Source: Dehalogenimonas alkenigignens (GTDB taxonomy: Bacteria > Chloroflexota > Dehalococcoidia > Dehalococcoidales > Dehalococcoidaceae). From it: a stretch of DNA of 64,000 nucleotides. Position numbers and translations under genes: made by a program. Positions 8,455-16,127 of the stretch are shown in pieces (the first letter of the stretch is position 1; the number at the start of each line of letters is the position of its first letter). Location of the stretch: positions 617,684-681,683 of the forward strand of contig NZ_KQ758903.1 in NCBI RefSeq assembly GCF_001466665.1. Direction: 5' to 3'. The notes under the pieces are model-generated. The model saw only the letters and a program-made list of their open reading frames with translations. It did not search any database and was not told where the DNA came from.

Positions 8455-8755
8455 GATTTCCTCCTTTAATTAATCTGAAGCCGCAACTCTGGGGCACGCA
8501 GCCGAGCTCGAAGTCCCTGGCTGTCGGAAAATTCCAACAGCCCTCGGGACGGTCTCCCCAAATCCGGCAGGCTTTCTTTTCCAAGTCTAAATGAGGGCAC
8601 CAGCCTTTTCTCGGCGGCGCCTCCGCGCTACCGTTGGGAAGCTCGTATATCCAGCAAATGCAGCACTGATAACAACGGGTACAGCCTCCCGTAAGGAGCA
8701 TCGTCTCTTCCACGACTTCAGGTTTCAGCCTGGCAATTTTCCAAGCCATAGTCAT
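8432..8755 (-). CDS. YkgJ-like cysteine-cluster protein
   Basis: A 107-residue protein. I take ATG at 8755, whose ATGA overlaps the upstream stop. It carries a dense cysteine pattern: CTRCYQCCICW, then WCPHLDLEKKACRIW, DRPEGCWNFPT and GCVPQSCGF. This order matches the YkgJ/UPF0153 family, thought to bind zinc or an iron-sulfur cluster. Function in the family is not settled. It is embedded between virion-like small proteins, which is an unusual location for this family. Confidence 0.7.
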   Translation of the reverse strand: MTMAWKIARLKPEVVEETMLLTGGCTRCYQCCICWIYELPNGSAEAPPRKGWCPHLDLEKKACRIWGDRPEGCWNFPTARDFELGCVPQSCGFRLIKGGNHGTLRQP

Positions 8756-9054
8756 GAATAAGCCTGGTAAGCCCAAGTCCTTTGCGCCCCGTCGATGGCC
8801 GACGACGACCAATTGCTGATCCTGATCCTGAGAACGTCGTTAGCCGGAGAGTAAACGGCGATGCAGCTTAAGCCTGTTTCCAGGTCGGACTGGCACTGGG
8901 CAAAGACCGTGTGCCCGGGAGTTATCCCAGCGACGGCGACGTCGATGTTCAGCGTCGAGGCTTTGGCGATGCTCGGCGGGTTGACATCGACCGTCCCCTC
9001 AAGGACTGCGCCGCCGCCTGCATCGCCGTCGAGGAGCATTTTCTTCCAGCTCAC
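8752..9054 (-). CDS. Fibre-like small protein, SWKKMLLDG type
   Basis: A 100-residue protein with GTG start overlapping the upstream stop (CAGTGAG). It opens MSWKKMLLDGDAGG, nearly the same as MTWKKILLEGE at 9297-9689, and continues as beta-rich sequence (NIDVAVAGITPGHTVFAQC, DVLRIRISNWSS). This opening followed by a beta domain is common in phage-encoded fibre and appendage proteins, so a role at the particle surface is inferred. No membrane segment or signal peptide is present. Confidence 0.55.
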   Translation of the reverse strand: MSWKKMLLDGDAGGGAVLEGTVDVNPPSIAKASTLNIDVAVAGITPGHTVFAQCQSDLETGLSCIAVYSPANDVLRIRISNWSSSAIDGAQRTWAYQAYS

Positions 9055-9287
9055 TGCGGCGCACCGTCGCGCATTTCCCCCGGTTTCGCATCGGCAGCAA
9101 AGAGGCTGCGGTACCTTTCCTCTAAGAGTTCAAACCGGACCATGTCGAGGACATACAGCACCGTCTGGATTTCAGCCTTGTGCTCAGAGAGCAACCCGGC
9201 GATGGCATTGTGGAGGGCTTCCGCCTCTTTCAGCTTTTCGTCTCGGTAGGTTTTTTCGAACTGTTCCAGCAGGTCCTTGGTTTTCAT
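9051..9287 (-). CDS. Small coiled-coil hypothetical protein
   Basis: A 78-residue, almost wholly helical and charged protein (KTKDLLEQFEKTYRDEKLKE, FELLEERYRSLFAADAK) with a heptad-like pattern that suggests a coiled coil. A strong AGGAGG ribosome site precedes the ATG. It lies between two SWKK-type fibre-like genes and could be a chaperone or linker for them; I recognise no family. Confidence 0.55.
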   Translation of the reverse strand: MKTKDLLEQFEKTYRDEKLKEAEALHNAIAGLLSEHKAEIQTVLYVLDMVRFELLEERYRSLFAADAKPGEMRDGAPQ

Positions 9288-9296
9288 CTGTCCTCC

Positions 9297-9689
9297 TTAT
9301 GGCACCCAGATATAGGGGTGCTTATCTCCGGCTGTGGAGTTATAGTAGATCTGGCCCTCGACTTCAGTGCCGCTGTTAGGGGCAGCCGCCGCCACATGTA
9401 CCACCGGTCCGATGAGCTCTTTCTGGTTGCAGTTGAGACTTGCCTGAAGAGGCCCCAGGGGATGCCGGTGGTCGGCTCTAACGAACTTGTTGGCCACGCC
9501 AACTGCCGCTGCCTGGCCGTCAACCGCCGCGAGGTCGCCTACAAGGGCCTCCGGCACGTCATGCTTATGGTCCTGTCGCGATGCGGCCGCCGCCACGCCG
9601 GCCAGAGCGGCGGCGAAATCGGTGTCCACAGGCGCGGTGTCGGAGAGGACAGCGACTTCTCCCTCAAGCAGGATCTTCTTCCAGGTCAT
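9297..9689 (-). CDS. Tail-fibre-like protein with DHxH repeats
   Basis: A 130-residue protein whose ATG overlaps the upstream stop (ATGA). After MTWKKILLEGE it has two copies of a fibre-type repeat: AAAASRQDHKHDV and VANKFVRADHRHPLG, the A-R-x-DHxH pattern seen in phage tail fibres and collar proteins, where His residues often bind a metal along the fibre axis. The C-terminus (EGQIYYNSTAGDKHPYIWVP) resembles the ending of short fibre domains. Receptor binding or surface display is the best inference. Confidence 0.6.
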   Translation of the reverse strand: MTWKKILLEGEVAVLSDTAPVDTDFAAALAGVAAAASRQDHKHDVPEALVGDLAAVDGQAAAVGVANKFVRADHRHPLGPLQASLNCNQKELIGPVVHVAAAAPNSGTEVEGQIYYNSTAGDKHPYIWVP

Positions 9690-9886
9690 GATTTTTCCTC
9701 CTCCGGTACATAAACCCAGTAATTCCCGGTATCGGGGTCAAGATAGAGCCGGCCGGATAGCGGCGTTTCCGCCCTGGACGCTGAAAATGACTTTGAAAGC
9801 ACCGGCCAGAGAGCGAAAACGCAGCCCGACACGATAATCGCCTTCATCATGAAAGCCAGCATCTCGTCTTCGAATCCATCTTCCAC
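9686..9886 (-). CDS. Small single-helix membrane protein
   Basis: A 66-residue protein with GTG start just after the recombinase stop. Residues about 9-32 (MLAFMMKAIIVSGCVFALWP) form one membrane helix with several methionines; the C-terminal 30 residues are soluble (LYLDPDTGNYWVYVPEEEKS). The segment YLDPDTGNYWVYVP resembles the WYVDPVTGQRVFFDP segment of the protein at 11050-11652, suggesting a shared short surface motif. No family is recognised. Confidence 0.55.
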   Translation of the reverse strand: MEDGFEDEMLAFMMKAIIVSGCVFALWPVLSKSFSASRAETPLSGRLYLDPDTGNYWVYVPEEEKS

Positions 9887-9889
9887 ACG

Positions 9890-10570
9890 CTAACTCCAGA
9901 GCCTCTGATACCATTCTTTCTGTTCCTCGCCCGACACCTTCCGGTACTTCATGGTGGTGACGATGCTCCGATGCCCCAGGTGCTCCTGCAGCAGCCGGAG
10001 ACCGTCGCCCGAATCGTTCGCCTTGACCGCGTGAACGGCGAAGGCATCCCGCAGCCGGTGGGGAGAGACGTTGTGGGTCTTCCCGCTCTCGGCGTTCACC
10101 AGTCGGGGGAGACGGGCGCGCTCGGCGCACTCTTTCACGATCTGCCAGGCGCGGTTACGCCGCAGGTCGAAAAGGTGCGTTTCACCGTTCCTCTCTACAG
10201 CGCCGCCACGGCCGATGTATTCTTTGAGCAAAGACATTGTCATTTCGTCCACCGGAATCGTCCGGTAACGGTGATGCTCTTTCTCTTGGGCGACCGCCTT
10301 CTCGACATGTTGCCCGCACCCCGGACAAAATCTATGGCCTTTGCCCAGGCGCGCGCTGCAGCCGGGGCAGGACAACAGGATCCGAGACTTCAGGTGCTCG
10401 ATGGTCGCCGTGCCGCGTCTGATGTCGATATCCTTGAGCCGGAGGGCGAGGGCCTCGGAGACGCGGCAGCCGAGGTGAAACAAGAGCCGGATGAGCAGCC
10501 GGTCCCGGAGGTACTGCGCTGCGTCTTCGAGCTTGGCCACGTCGTCTGGTTCCAGGTAAGCCTTGCCCAC
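9890..10570 (-). CDS. Short tyrosine recombinase with inserted zinc ribbon
   Basis: A 226-residue catalytic-domain-only tyrosine recombinase. Catalytic residues are all visible: R36 (GCRVSEA), H171 and R174 (HRLRDAF), HLGH at 197-200 and the nucleophile Y209 (MKYRKV). Between the first strands lies a zinc ribbon, CPGC...CPGCG (68-85). The usual N-terminal core-binding domain is absent. It sits inside the late operon, not at an element end, so it may resolve multimers, invert or cut a specific site, or act with a partner. A decayed copy lies at 5441-6134. Confidence 0.88.
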   Translation of the reverse strand: MGKAYLEPDDVAKLEDAAQYLRDRLLIRLLFHLGCRVSEALALRLKDIDIRRGTATIEHLKSRILLSCPGCSARLGKGHRFCPGCGQHVEKAVAQEKEHHRYRTIPVDEMTMSLLKEYIGRGGAVERNGETHLFDLRRNRAWQIVKECAERARLPRLVNAESGKTHNVSPHRLRDAFAVHAVKANDSGDGLRLLQEHLGHRSIVTTMKYRKVSGEEQKEWYQRLWS

Positions 10571-11040
10571 TATCCCGACTCCTCACCCAGATTTTGTGTC
10601 ATAGACAAGATCATGCCCATCATAAGAAGCATCATCAGCATCGGCATCATCCCGGAGAGCATGTCGCCGCCCGAAGAATTGCCGGCGACGATAATGACGG
10701 CGTCCTGCTCGGCTACGGCGTTGGTGTCTTCGATCCAAACGCGAAGGCCGAAGGTGCCGTCGTCGATGCCGCCGCTTCTCTTGGGCACCAGCAGGAAGTC
10801 GACCGAGCCGGTCCCTCCTGCCGGGGTCGAGCTGGCCGGAAGGGAGAGGTCGGCTTGACCGACACAGGCATCCACCATGTGTTTCCCAAAAAGATTAGTC
10901 GAATAAGGACCGGCCAGGAGCTTCACCGTCTTCGTCACGCCTACGACGTACTTGAAGGACACCGTCACCCGGACAGTGTCCCCGGCATTGAAGGTAGTCG
11001 GCGAAAGCGCCATCGGCGCAAAGACGATATCGAGAACCAC
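10570..11040 (-). CDS. Beta-domain protein with Met-rich C-terminal membrane helix
   Basis: A 156-residue protein with GTG start. Residues 1-115 are beta-rich and Ig-like (FNAGDTVRVTVSFKYVVG, GTFGLRVWIEDTN). Residues about 126-147 (MLSGMMPMLMMLLMMGMI) form a membrane helix composed largely of methionine and leucine. This helix closely resembles those of the two short proteins at 17419-17613 and 17650-17853. The layout suggests a surface domain held by a C-terminal anchor. No signal peptide is visible, which is typical of tail-anchored or virion-membrane proteins. Confidence 0.65.
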   Translation of the reverse strand: MVLDIVFAPMALSPTTFNAGDTVRVTVSFKYVVGVTKTVKLLAGPYSTNLFGKHMVDACVGQADLSLPASSTPAGGTGSVDFLLVPKRSGGIDDGTFGLRVWIEDTNAVAEQDAVIIVAGNSSGGDMLSGMMPMLMMLLMMGMILSMTQNLGEESG

Positions 11041-11049
11041 GGCTCTCTC

Positions 11050-11652
11050 CTACACCTTGGCGAAGTCCGAGATCTTGAACTCCGAGATTGTCGGCTGGAT
11101 GCCGGCGACCAAAAGAGCATTTTCATAGCCGAAAAGGTAGTTCGTCGTCGCCTGGCCGCCGATGGACGGCGTGCCGCCGAAGATCTTCACATAGATGTCG
11201 TCCCAGTTGGTGTCGACGTTTGACGGGATGGTGAAGGTGAAAGAGTTGGTGACGTTGGGATACGACGGCGGAGAAGTCACCTGAGGGATGCTGAAGGTCG
11301 TCAGCTGCACCAGCTTTTCGTCAAAACCGAACATGCCGTTCGTCCCGATGCAGTAGTAGCCGGTGACGCCGGAGATTGCCGGTCCGGTGTACTTGAACGA
11401 GATCGAAACCATGAGCCGATCGCCAGGGGCGACAGCCACCTGCTTCGGCGCCGGGTTCATGTAGCCGAGGGGGATGTAGACGCCGCCCGCGACGGTGAAG
11501 AATTTGCCGGCCACCGGATCGAAAAAGACGCGCTGCCCGGTTACTGGATCGACATACCAGCCGGGCAATGCCGGATCTTCGGCGAGGGCAATTGCGCTTT
11601 CTCCCTGAGCGGTAAACGGTTTCAGTTCGAGTTCCAGTTTCTTGAGAGCCAT
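11050..11652 (-). CDS. Beta-rich structural-like protein with DFAK C-terminus
   Basis: A 200-residue protein. The N-terminal part has WYVDPVTGQRVFFDP and a bulky aromatic stretch; the rest is beta-rich (DRLMVSISFKYTGPAISG, NSFTFTIPSNVDTNWDDIYV). It ends ISEFKISDFAKV, almost identical to the end of the next protein, ISDFRIADFAKA (11662-12048). DRLMVSISFKYTG also resembles DTVRVTVSFKYVVG in the protein at 10570-11040. A strong AGGAGG site precedes the ATG. These repeats of a module across neighbours suggest a family of assembly subunits. Confidence 0.6.
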   Translation of the reverse strand: MALKKLELELKPFTAQGESAIALAEDPALPGWYVDPVTGQRVFFDPVAGKFFTVAGGVYIPLGYMNPAPKQVAVAPGDRLMVSISFKYTGPAISGVTGYYCIGTNGMFGFDEKLVQLTTFSIPQVTSPPSYPNVTNSFTFTIPSNVDTNWDDIYVKIFGGTPSIGGQATTNYLFGYENALLVAGIQPTISEFKISDFAKV

Positions 11653-11661
11653 GATAACCTC

Positions 11662-12048
11662 CTATGCTTTAGCGAAATCGGCGATGCGAAAGTCCGAAAT
11701 ATTCGGCGAACCGACCGAAGCGAGATTCACGGTCTTCGTCATCTCGTCATCGGCATACCACACTCCGTCGGCGCCGTACCAGAAGCTTTTAGCGCGAACG
11801 GTTAGCTTCTGTCCGGGCATGTAGAAATAGCCGGAAAACGGCCAGGTAGCCTGAGCATCGACGTTGACCCAGTCAACCGGGATAACGGCGCCCGGGTAGG
11901 GCGGAGCGTCATATTCCAGCGTCGCCGCGACCTTCATGCCGATCGGCGCTGAATAGGTGTTCTTCACCCGGATGGTGAGATCCACCCGGCTGCTGGAGGC
12001 GGCTTCGGACGGGGCATCGATGGAGATGATATCGGCGTACTGCGCCAT
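11662..12048 (-). CDS. Ig-like small structural protein with DFAK C-terminus
   Basis: A 128-residue protein with a single beta-sandwich pattern: SSRVDLTIRVKNTYSAPIGM, KVAATLEYDAPP, GQKLTVRAKSFWYGADGVW. It ends ISDFRIADFAKA, matching the end of its downstream neighbour. Its start immediately follows the upstream stop (TAAATG). There is no membrane helix. It resembles small Ig-fold decoration or fibre subunits by pattern only; no specific family is recognised. Confidence 0.6.
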   Translation of the reverse strand: MAQYADIISIDAPSEAASSSRVDLTIRVKNTYSAPIGMKVAATLEYDAPPYPGAVIPVDWVNVDAQATWPFSGYFYMPGQKLTVRAKSFWYGADGVWYADDEMTKTVNLASVGSPNISDFRIADFAKA

Positions 12049-12357
12049 TTAGCTCTCCTCGGAATCCTCCGGAGCTTCCCGAGCCAGCGGGAAACTGCCG
12101 TTGCCGAAGTTGCCGGAGAGCCTGTTGCCGATGACGTCGACCCCGGCGCCGCCCAGGAAAGCATACAAAAGCGCGGCGACGTCGACCGGACCGGCGAGGC
12201 TCGAACTAAGCGCCAGCACCATCCCGGCGATCAGCGACCGGAAGATAGAGCTGCCGAACTTCCGCAAGTCGAAGGCCTCTTTGCTTTCCAGCCAGCCGAG
12301 GGCCGCGGCGACAGCACCGCCGAGTAGGGCTGCCAGGGCGATATACAATCTTTCCAT
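12049..12357 (-). CDS. Holin-like small membrane protein
   Basis: A 102-residue protein; I take ATG at 12357 (MERLYIALAALLGGAVAAAL), just after the upstream stop. It has an N-terminal hydrophobic helix, a charged loop (LESKEAFDLRKFG), and a second hydrophobic region (SLIAGMVLALSSSLAG and VAALLYAFLGGAGVDV), then an acidic tail. Size and layout are like small phage holins or membrane scaffolds, but no lysis enzyme is adjacent, so holin function is only a possibility. Confidence 0.55.
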   Translation of the reverse strand: MERLYIALAALLGGAVAAALGWLESKEAFDLRKFGSSIFRSLIAGMVLALSSSLAGPVDVAALLYAFLGGAGVDVIGNRLSGNFGNGSFPLAREAPEDSEES

Positions 12358-12362
12358 CGGCG

Positions 12363-12554
12363 TCAGTCCTTCTTCCGGTTGATGCAGATGAACTTGCCCC
12401 AGATGACACCGCCCATGGCGATGAGGCAACTGCCGCTGGTGGTCACCACCAGGCCGAAATCGACGGAACTGGCCAGCTCGATGCCGATACCGACGCCGGT
12501 GGCGCCGATGCCCACGAGCTCGATGACGATAGCCGCAATCATTCCCTTGTTCAT
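12363..12554 (-). CDS. Small two-helix membrane protein
   Basis: A 63-residue, Gly- and Ile-rich protein with two membrane helices (MIAAIVIELVGIGATGVGIG and GLVVTTSGSCLIAMGGVIW) and a basic tail (KFICINRKKD) that should face the cytoplasm or particle interior. It directly follows the protease gene and precedes the holin-like gene. No family is recognised; the role is likely membrane-structural. Confidence 0.55.
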   Translation of the reverse strand: MNKGMIAAIVIELVGIGATGVGIGIELASSVDFGLVVTTSGSCLIAMGGVIWGKFICINRKKD

Positions 12555-13811
12555 CTATATCGCTCCCATTACACCGGCCATCATCATCATGGCGGTCATC
12601 ATTTGAACCATTTCCGCTGTCTGAGCGCTGGGTGAAGCATTACTCATCACCTGGCCGAGCATGGCGCCCATGGCCGGCAGGCCGTAGCCGTAGGCATTGT
12701 CCTTGCCGAGAGGCGCATCCTGCGGCTTGGTCGAAAAATACGGCGCCACTTCCCTGGCCGCCGTCCAGCGGTAGCCCCAGCCCTCGCCGTAGGCTCTGCG
12801 GCCGCTTTCCCAGAGAAGCCCAGTGAGACCTGAAAGCATCGGCGCCGCAAAGCTCGTTCCCGACTTCACCAGGAAGCCCTCGTCGTTTTTATCGGAGGCC
12901 ATTTCGAGGTTGGTGCCCCAGATGACGAAATCCGGCTTGGTCTCGCCCTGGACAGTCGGGCCGCGCGAGGATCTCTCCCAGACAAGAAGCTCGCCTAACG
13001 TCTCCACAGCGCCTACAGCGATGACCTCCGGCTCGCAGGCCGGCAGCATCACCGTCGTCATCTTGGGGCCGGTGTTACCTGCCGCGGCGATGACGTCCAG
13101 GCCGTATTCGACGCTTGCCATGCGGCAGGCCACCCGGACCGGATTATCGGGGTCACCGTCGTCCTCGCCACCGAGCGAGAGGTTGACGACATTGGGATAC
13201 ATTTCATCGGTCGGCAAAAGCCCGGATGTCCTTGCCTGCTCGGCAAGGTCGCACACCCGGTCGATGCCGAGCACGATGGCTTCGTCCGAGGCGATACCCT
13301 CGTCGCCGATGACCTTGATGTTCATGATGGAGGCGCCGGGTGAGACACCGGCATTCGCGCCCAGGGCGTGCATTCCGCCGGCCACGGTGAAGGCCACCTG
13401 GGTGCCGTGGCCGAAGACATCGGCAGCAGTCGGCGAATCGGTGAAGTTGGCCTCGTAGACCACCTTGTCCTGAAGCGACCGGTGGGTCTTACGGACGCCG
13501 CTATCTAAAACTGCCACGGTTAGGCCGGTGCCGGTGATCGGCGGAGCGAAATAGCTCCGCAGGAGATAGAAGACGTCCGAGATGCTTTCGGCCGGCGGCG
13601 CCTGGGCGGCCATCTGACTGGTGCCGTATTCCTTGAGGGGCTTAAGCACCAGACCCGGGACCGCGGCCAGTTTCTCGGCCTGGGATTGGTCCAATTCACA
13701 GAAGACCTGGCCGATGACCTCCGCCTTTTTCAGGTTCCGGGCGCCAGCCTTCCTGGCTTCTTCTTCGATCCGATCGATTGATAGTCCTTTGGAAACAAGA
13801 GCGTAGCGCAT
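12555..13811 (-). CDS. Subtilisin-like serine protease with Met-rich C-terminal helix
   Basis: A 418-residue S8 protease. The triad is D103 (VAVLDSGVRKTH), H135 (FGHGTQVA) and S320 (SGTSFAAP), with the oxyanion Asn at about 246 (AAAGNTGPK). Residues 1-65 look like a propeptide (SIDRIEEEARKAGARNLKKA...). No signal peptide is seen. The last 25 residues (EMVQMMTAMMMMAGVMGAI) form a Met-rich hydrophobic helix like those in neighbouring structural-like proteins, so it is probably anchored in the same membrane. Processing of element proteins or host entry/exit are the main hypotheses. Confidence 0.88.
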   Translation of the reverse strand: MRYALVSKGLSIDRIEEEARKAGARNLKKAEVIGQVFCELDQSQAEKLAAVPGLVLKPLKEYGTSQMAAQAPPAESISDVFYLLRSYFAPPITGTGLTVAVLDSGVRKTHRSLQDKVVYEANFTDSPTAADVFGHGTQVAFTVAGGMHALGANAGVSPGASIMNIKVIGDEGIASDEAIVLGIDRVCDLAEQARTSGLLPTDEMYPNVVNLSLGGEDDGDPDNPVRVACRMASVEYGLDVIAAAGNTGPKMTTVMLPACEPEVIAVGAVETLGELLVWERSSRGPTVQGETKPDFVIWGTNLEMASDKNDEGFLVKSGTSFAAPMLSGLTGLLWESGRRAYGEGWGYRWTAAREVAPYFSTKPQDAPLGKDNAYGYGLPAMGAMLGQVMSNASPSAQTAEMVQMMTAMMMMAGVMGAI

Positions 13812-13820
13812 GTCATCTCC

Positions 13821-14576
13821 TTACGCCGGATAGGCGAGCTGGATGGTGTAGGTCACCTTGAGCTGGCCGGTGCTAGGCACGTTTACCGTGGATGCCAGGA
13901 GGTCACGGGAGAACATGATAGTGCCGGTCCCGGCCGAGGCGAACTTGACCTTGCCGTACAGTCCGACCTCGTTCACATCGATGGCGGCGCCGGAGTTGTT
14001 ATTGATGTAACGGATCAGGGTATCGGTGAGGGTCTTGGTTGGCGCATCATAAGTAATCGAGTGGAGGTCCGACTGGGCATAGTCCATCTGCCCGGCCCCG
14101 GAGCCATTGGCGATCGGAGCCCCCAGGACGTATCCATCGAACGATTCGGGAAAGTTATTGGTGCCGACGATGATGCCTTTATCCGTTGCGCCGGCCGTGG
14201 CCAGAAACCCGGTATTGGTCGAGCGGTCATTAACATTAACGCCTTCATCCAAGCCAGCGACCTGGTTCAAGCCCCAGCCGGATCCATTGGGATAGACACT
14301 ACCGCTCGTCCACTTGAGGGATATCGCGCCGGCTTCGAACAGGTTGGTCCCAGTTAGGCCATAGGCGGCCATCTGGGAAAAGAGGAAGTTATAGGCGTTG
14401 CGGTTCCAGGAATGGCTCCGCTGCTTGTGGGCATGGATGGTTTTGCCGTCCCCGTCCCGGACCTCCATTTCGAGGAAGGTCTTGAAAACGGGCAGCTTGA
14501 GCTCGGTGCCCAGCTTTTCAAAGCGGCGGTACTTGGTTTCAAGTTTTGGGTCCTCAATGTAGAATCGTTCGTTCAT
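13821..14576 (-). CDS. Large structural-like protein of the late module
   Basis: A 251-residue soluble protein; I use ATG at 14576 behind an AGGAGA site rather than the upstream TTG. It begins ERFYIEDPKLETKYRRFEKL, similar in style to the FYVEDSKTK opening of the protein at 15094-15561. The middle has MEVRDGDGKTIHAHKQRSHS and Gly/Asn/Ser-rich turns, and the C-terminus is beta-rich (VGLYGKVKFASAG, GQLKVTYTIQLAYP). This resembles virion proteins from diverse phages by pattern. It is one of two or three candidates for a main particle protein. Confidence 0.55.
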   Translation of the reverse strand: MNERFYIEDPKLETKYRRFEKLGTELKLPVFKTFLEMEVRDGDGKTIHAHKQRSHSWNRNAYNFLFSQMAAYGLTGTNLFEAGAISLKWTSGSVYPNGSGWGLNQVAGLDEGVNVNDRSTNTGFLATAGATDKGIIVGTNNFPESFDGYVLGAPIANGSGAGQMDYAQSDLHSITYDAPTKTLTDTLIRYINNNSGAAIDVNEVGLYGKVKFASAGTGTIMFSRDLLASTVNVPSTGQLKVTYTIQLAYPA

Positions 14577-14589
14577 TTTCGTTTTTCTC

Positions 14590-15093
14590 CTAAACAAGTT
14601 GTGCTGTCACGCCGATGCTCGGCGCCGGGACAACGAGCGCCATGGCTCTGCTTTGAGCCAAATCGACATTGGCTTCGTGCGACACCGCGATACCTGGCGC
14701 CGCAATAGAAAGCGCCTTCCCGGCCGTAAAGGAGCCCCCGGAGTGGTCCTCGGCTGTTAATAGAGCCATTGACGGTCTCGGCATGACCAGGAGTGGCAGG
14801 GACGCGACACGGTTCACGGCGCCGGTCATGTAGATAATGAGCTCCTGGATGTCGAGCCAGCCCGGCCGTCCCGATCCGTGATTCAAGGCTTTAAGGACGT
14901 TGTAGCCGTTGCCGTACTCCAGGGGCAGTCTTTCGAATACGGCGTTACCCCGATAAATAATGTCGCCCGGTTGCATCGACGTGCCGATTCCGCCGAGGTT
15001 GCGGATGAGCTTGCCGCCCCAGTCCTTGTCGGTATCGATCTCGATCTCGGAAAGCCTGGATACTCCCGATTTCGCCCTTACGAAAAGGCTCAC
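14590..15093 (-). CDS. Fibre-like protein with GDIIYRG domain
   Basis: A 167-residue protein. It contains WGGKLIRNLGG, MQPGDIIYRGNAVFERLPLE and WLDIQELIIYMTGA, the order seen in short phage fibre domains (a GD-x-x-YRG turn followed by an RL-P-x segment). The C-terminal half is hydrophobic-Ala rich with alternating small residues. It lies between two structural-like genes with almost no spacing (its start abuts the upstream stop). A fibre or spike component is inferred. Confidence 0.55.
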   Translation of the reverse strand: MSLFVRAKSGVSRLSEIEIDTDKDWGGKLIRNLGGIGTSMQPGDIIYRGNAVFERLPLEYGNGYNVLKALNHGSGRPGWLDIQELIIYMTGAVNRVASLPLLVMPRPSMALLTAEDHSGGSFTAGKALSIAAPGIAVSHEANVDLAQSRAMALVVPAPSIGVTAQLV

Positions 15094-15561
15094 CTACATC
15101 GCCTCCAGCAGAAAGTCGTAGTCGACCGCCTTGCCGTTGTCGGCCGGGTCGTTGCTCTGGACGGTCACCCTTAGTGTGTCGTGGATCGCCCAACTTCCGT
15201 TCACTATCGGCAGTCCCGACCCGTCGGCGGCGGCATCGAAAGACTGCTCGTAAACTCTTCGCTCCACGCCGTTTATCTTCTTGTACAGCCGGACCGTTAC
15301 CTGGGTTCCGGTGAGGTTCTGGATGCCGAGCGAAAGGTCGTGCAGCTTGTATTTCGCGCCGGGCGCACCGACAACGATCAGGTTGCTTTCGGCGGCTTGC
15401 CAGTCGGCGACGGCGAAACCAACGTAAGGCACCTCGCCGGCAAGCTTGTCGGTCTGGTTTCTCACCACCTCCAGTTTCGCTTCCAGGCTGGCAACGGCCG
15501 CTTCTATGGCCTTCAGGGAGACCTTTGTTTTGCTGTCCTCGACGTAGAACTCGCCTGGCAT
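15094..15561 (-). CDS. Coiled-coil plus beta-sandwich structural-like protein
   Basis: A 155-residue protein. Residues about 12-45 form a coiled coil (LKAIEAAVASLEAKLEVVRN). The rest is a compact beta-sandwich: KYKLHDLSLGIQNLTGTQVT, RLYKKINGVERRVYEQ, then DTLRVTVQSNDPADNG and YDFLLEAM. Coiled-coil stalk plus terminal beta domain is a classic trimeric spike layout. Its start overlaps the stop of the upstream gene by one base. No signal peptide or membrane helix is present. Confidence 0.55.
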   Translation of the reverse strand: MPGEFYVEDSKTKVSLKAIEAAVASLEAKLEVVRNQTDKLAGEVPYVGFAVADWQAAESNLIVVGAPGAKYKLHDLSLGIQNLTGTQVTVRLYKKINGVERRVYEQSFDAAADGSGLPIVNGSWAIHDTLRVTVQSNDPADNGKAVDYDFLLEAM

Positions 15562-16127
15562 CAGCTTCCCCTCCCTGGCGGCAACTGTTTCACCGGCTCT
15601 CTTCCCGGCTCAAGGCGTTTGGTTTCATCCTTTTTGGGCTTCATCGCCGATGCAACCATGCCGAGCATCATAACCGGCAGCATGAAGCCAAGGAGCGAGG
15701 TCCAATCGAAGCCATTCGTGCCGGTGTTCACCGGCGCTCCCGGCCAGGCTGGCGGCAGAACTGAGCTGGCCGGAGATACCAGCATGGTGGCCACCGAGTC
15801 GATGACCTCGCCAGTGTCTTTCTCGTGTAGAAGCAGCGTCAGGACCGCGTTGGTCTCGGAAAAGCGCAAAGCGCCTTTAAGCCTGGCGACATCCCCCGGC
15901 TCGACTTTGAACCAGGTGTAACCGAAGACCGGCAGGGCTTCTTCGCTGATCTGGGTTGCATCCCGTGACAGCCGGGCTAAGAGGGCATACTCTTTGTCGA
16001 CGTCCGTGGGATTGGCCACATAGACGGAAAGGCCGAGGTCGTAGCCCGGGGTATAGTAAAGCCACGGCGGCAGGTCCCAGAAGACGTCGCCCAGCGCTCC
16101 ACCCATAACCGATGACGCTTGGCTCAT
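15561..16127 (-). CDS. Ig-like protein with C-terminal membrane helix
   Basis: A 188-residue protein. Residues 20-120 are beta-rich with aromatic strands (WLYYTPGYDLGLSVYVANPT, FGYTWFKVEPGD). Residues about 146-164 (LLGFMLPVMMLGMVASAM) form a Met-containing membrane helix, followed by a very basic tail (KPKKDETKRLEPGREPVKQL). The basic tail predicts C-terminus inside and beta domain outside. ATGA overlap with the upstream 53-residue gene indicates coupled translation. It matches the anchored-spike layout seen in several neighbours. Confidence 0.6.
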   Translation of the reverse strand: MSQASSVMGGALGDVFWDLPPWLYYTPGYDLGLSVYVANPTDVDKEYALLARLSRDATQISEEALPVFGYTWFKVEPGDVARLKGALRFSETNAVLTLLLHEKDTGEVIDSVATMLVSPASSVLPPAWPGAPVNTGTNGFDWTSLLGFMLPVMMLGMVASAMKPKKDETKRLEPGREPVKQLPPGRGS

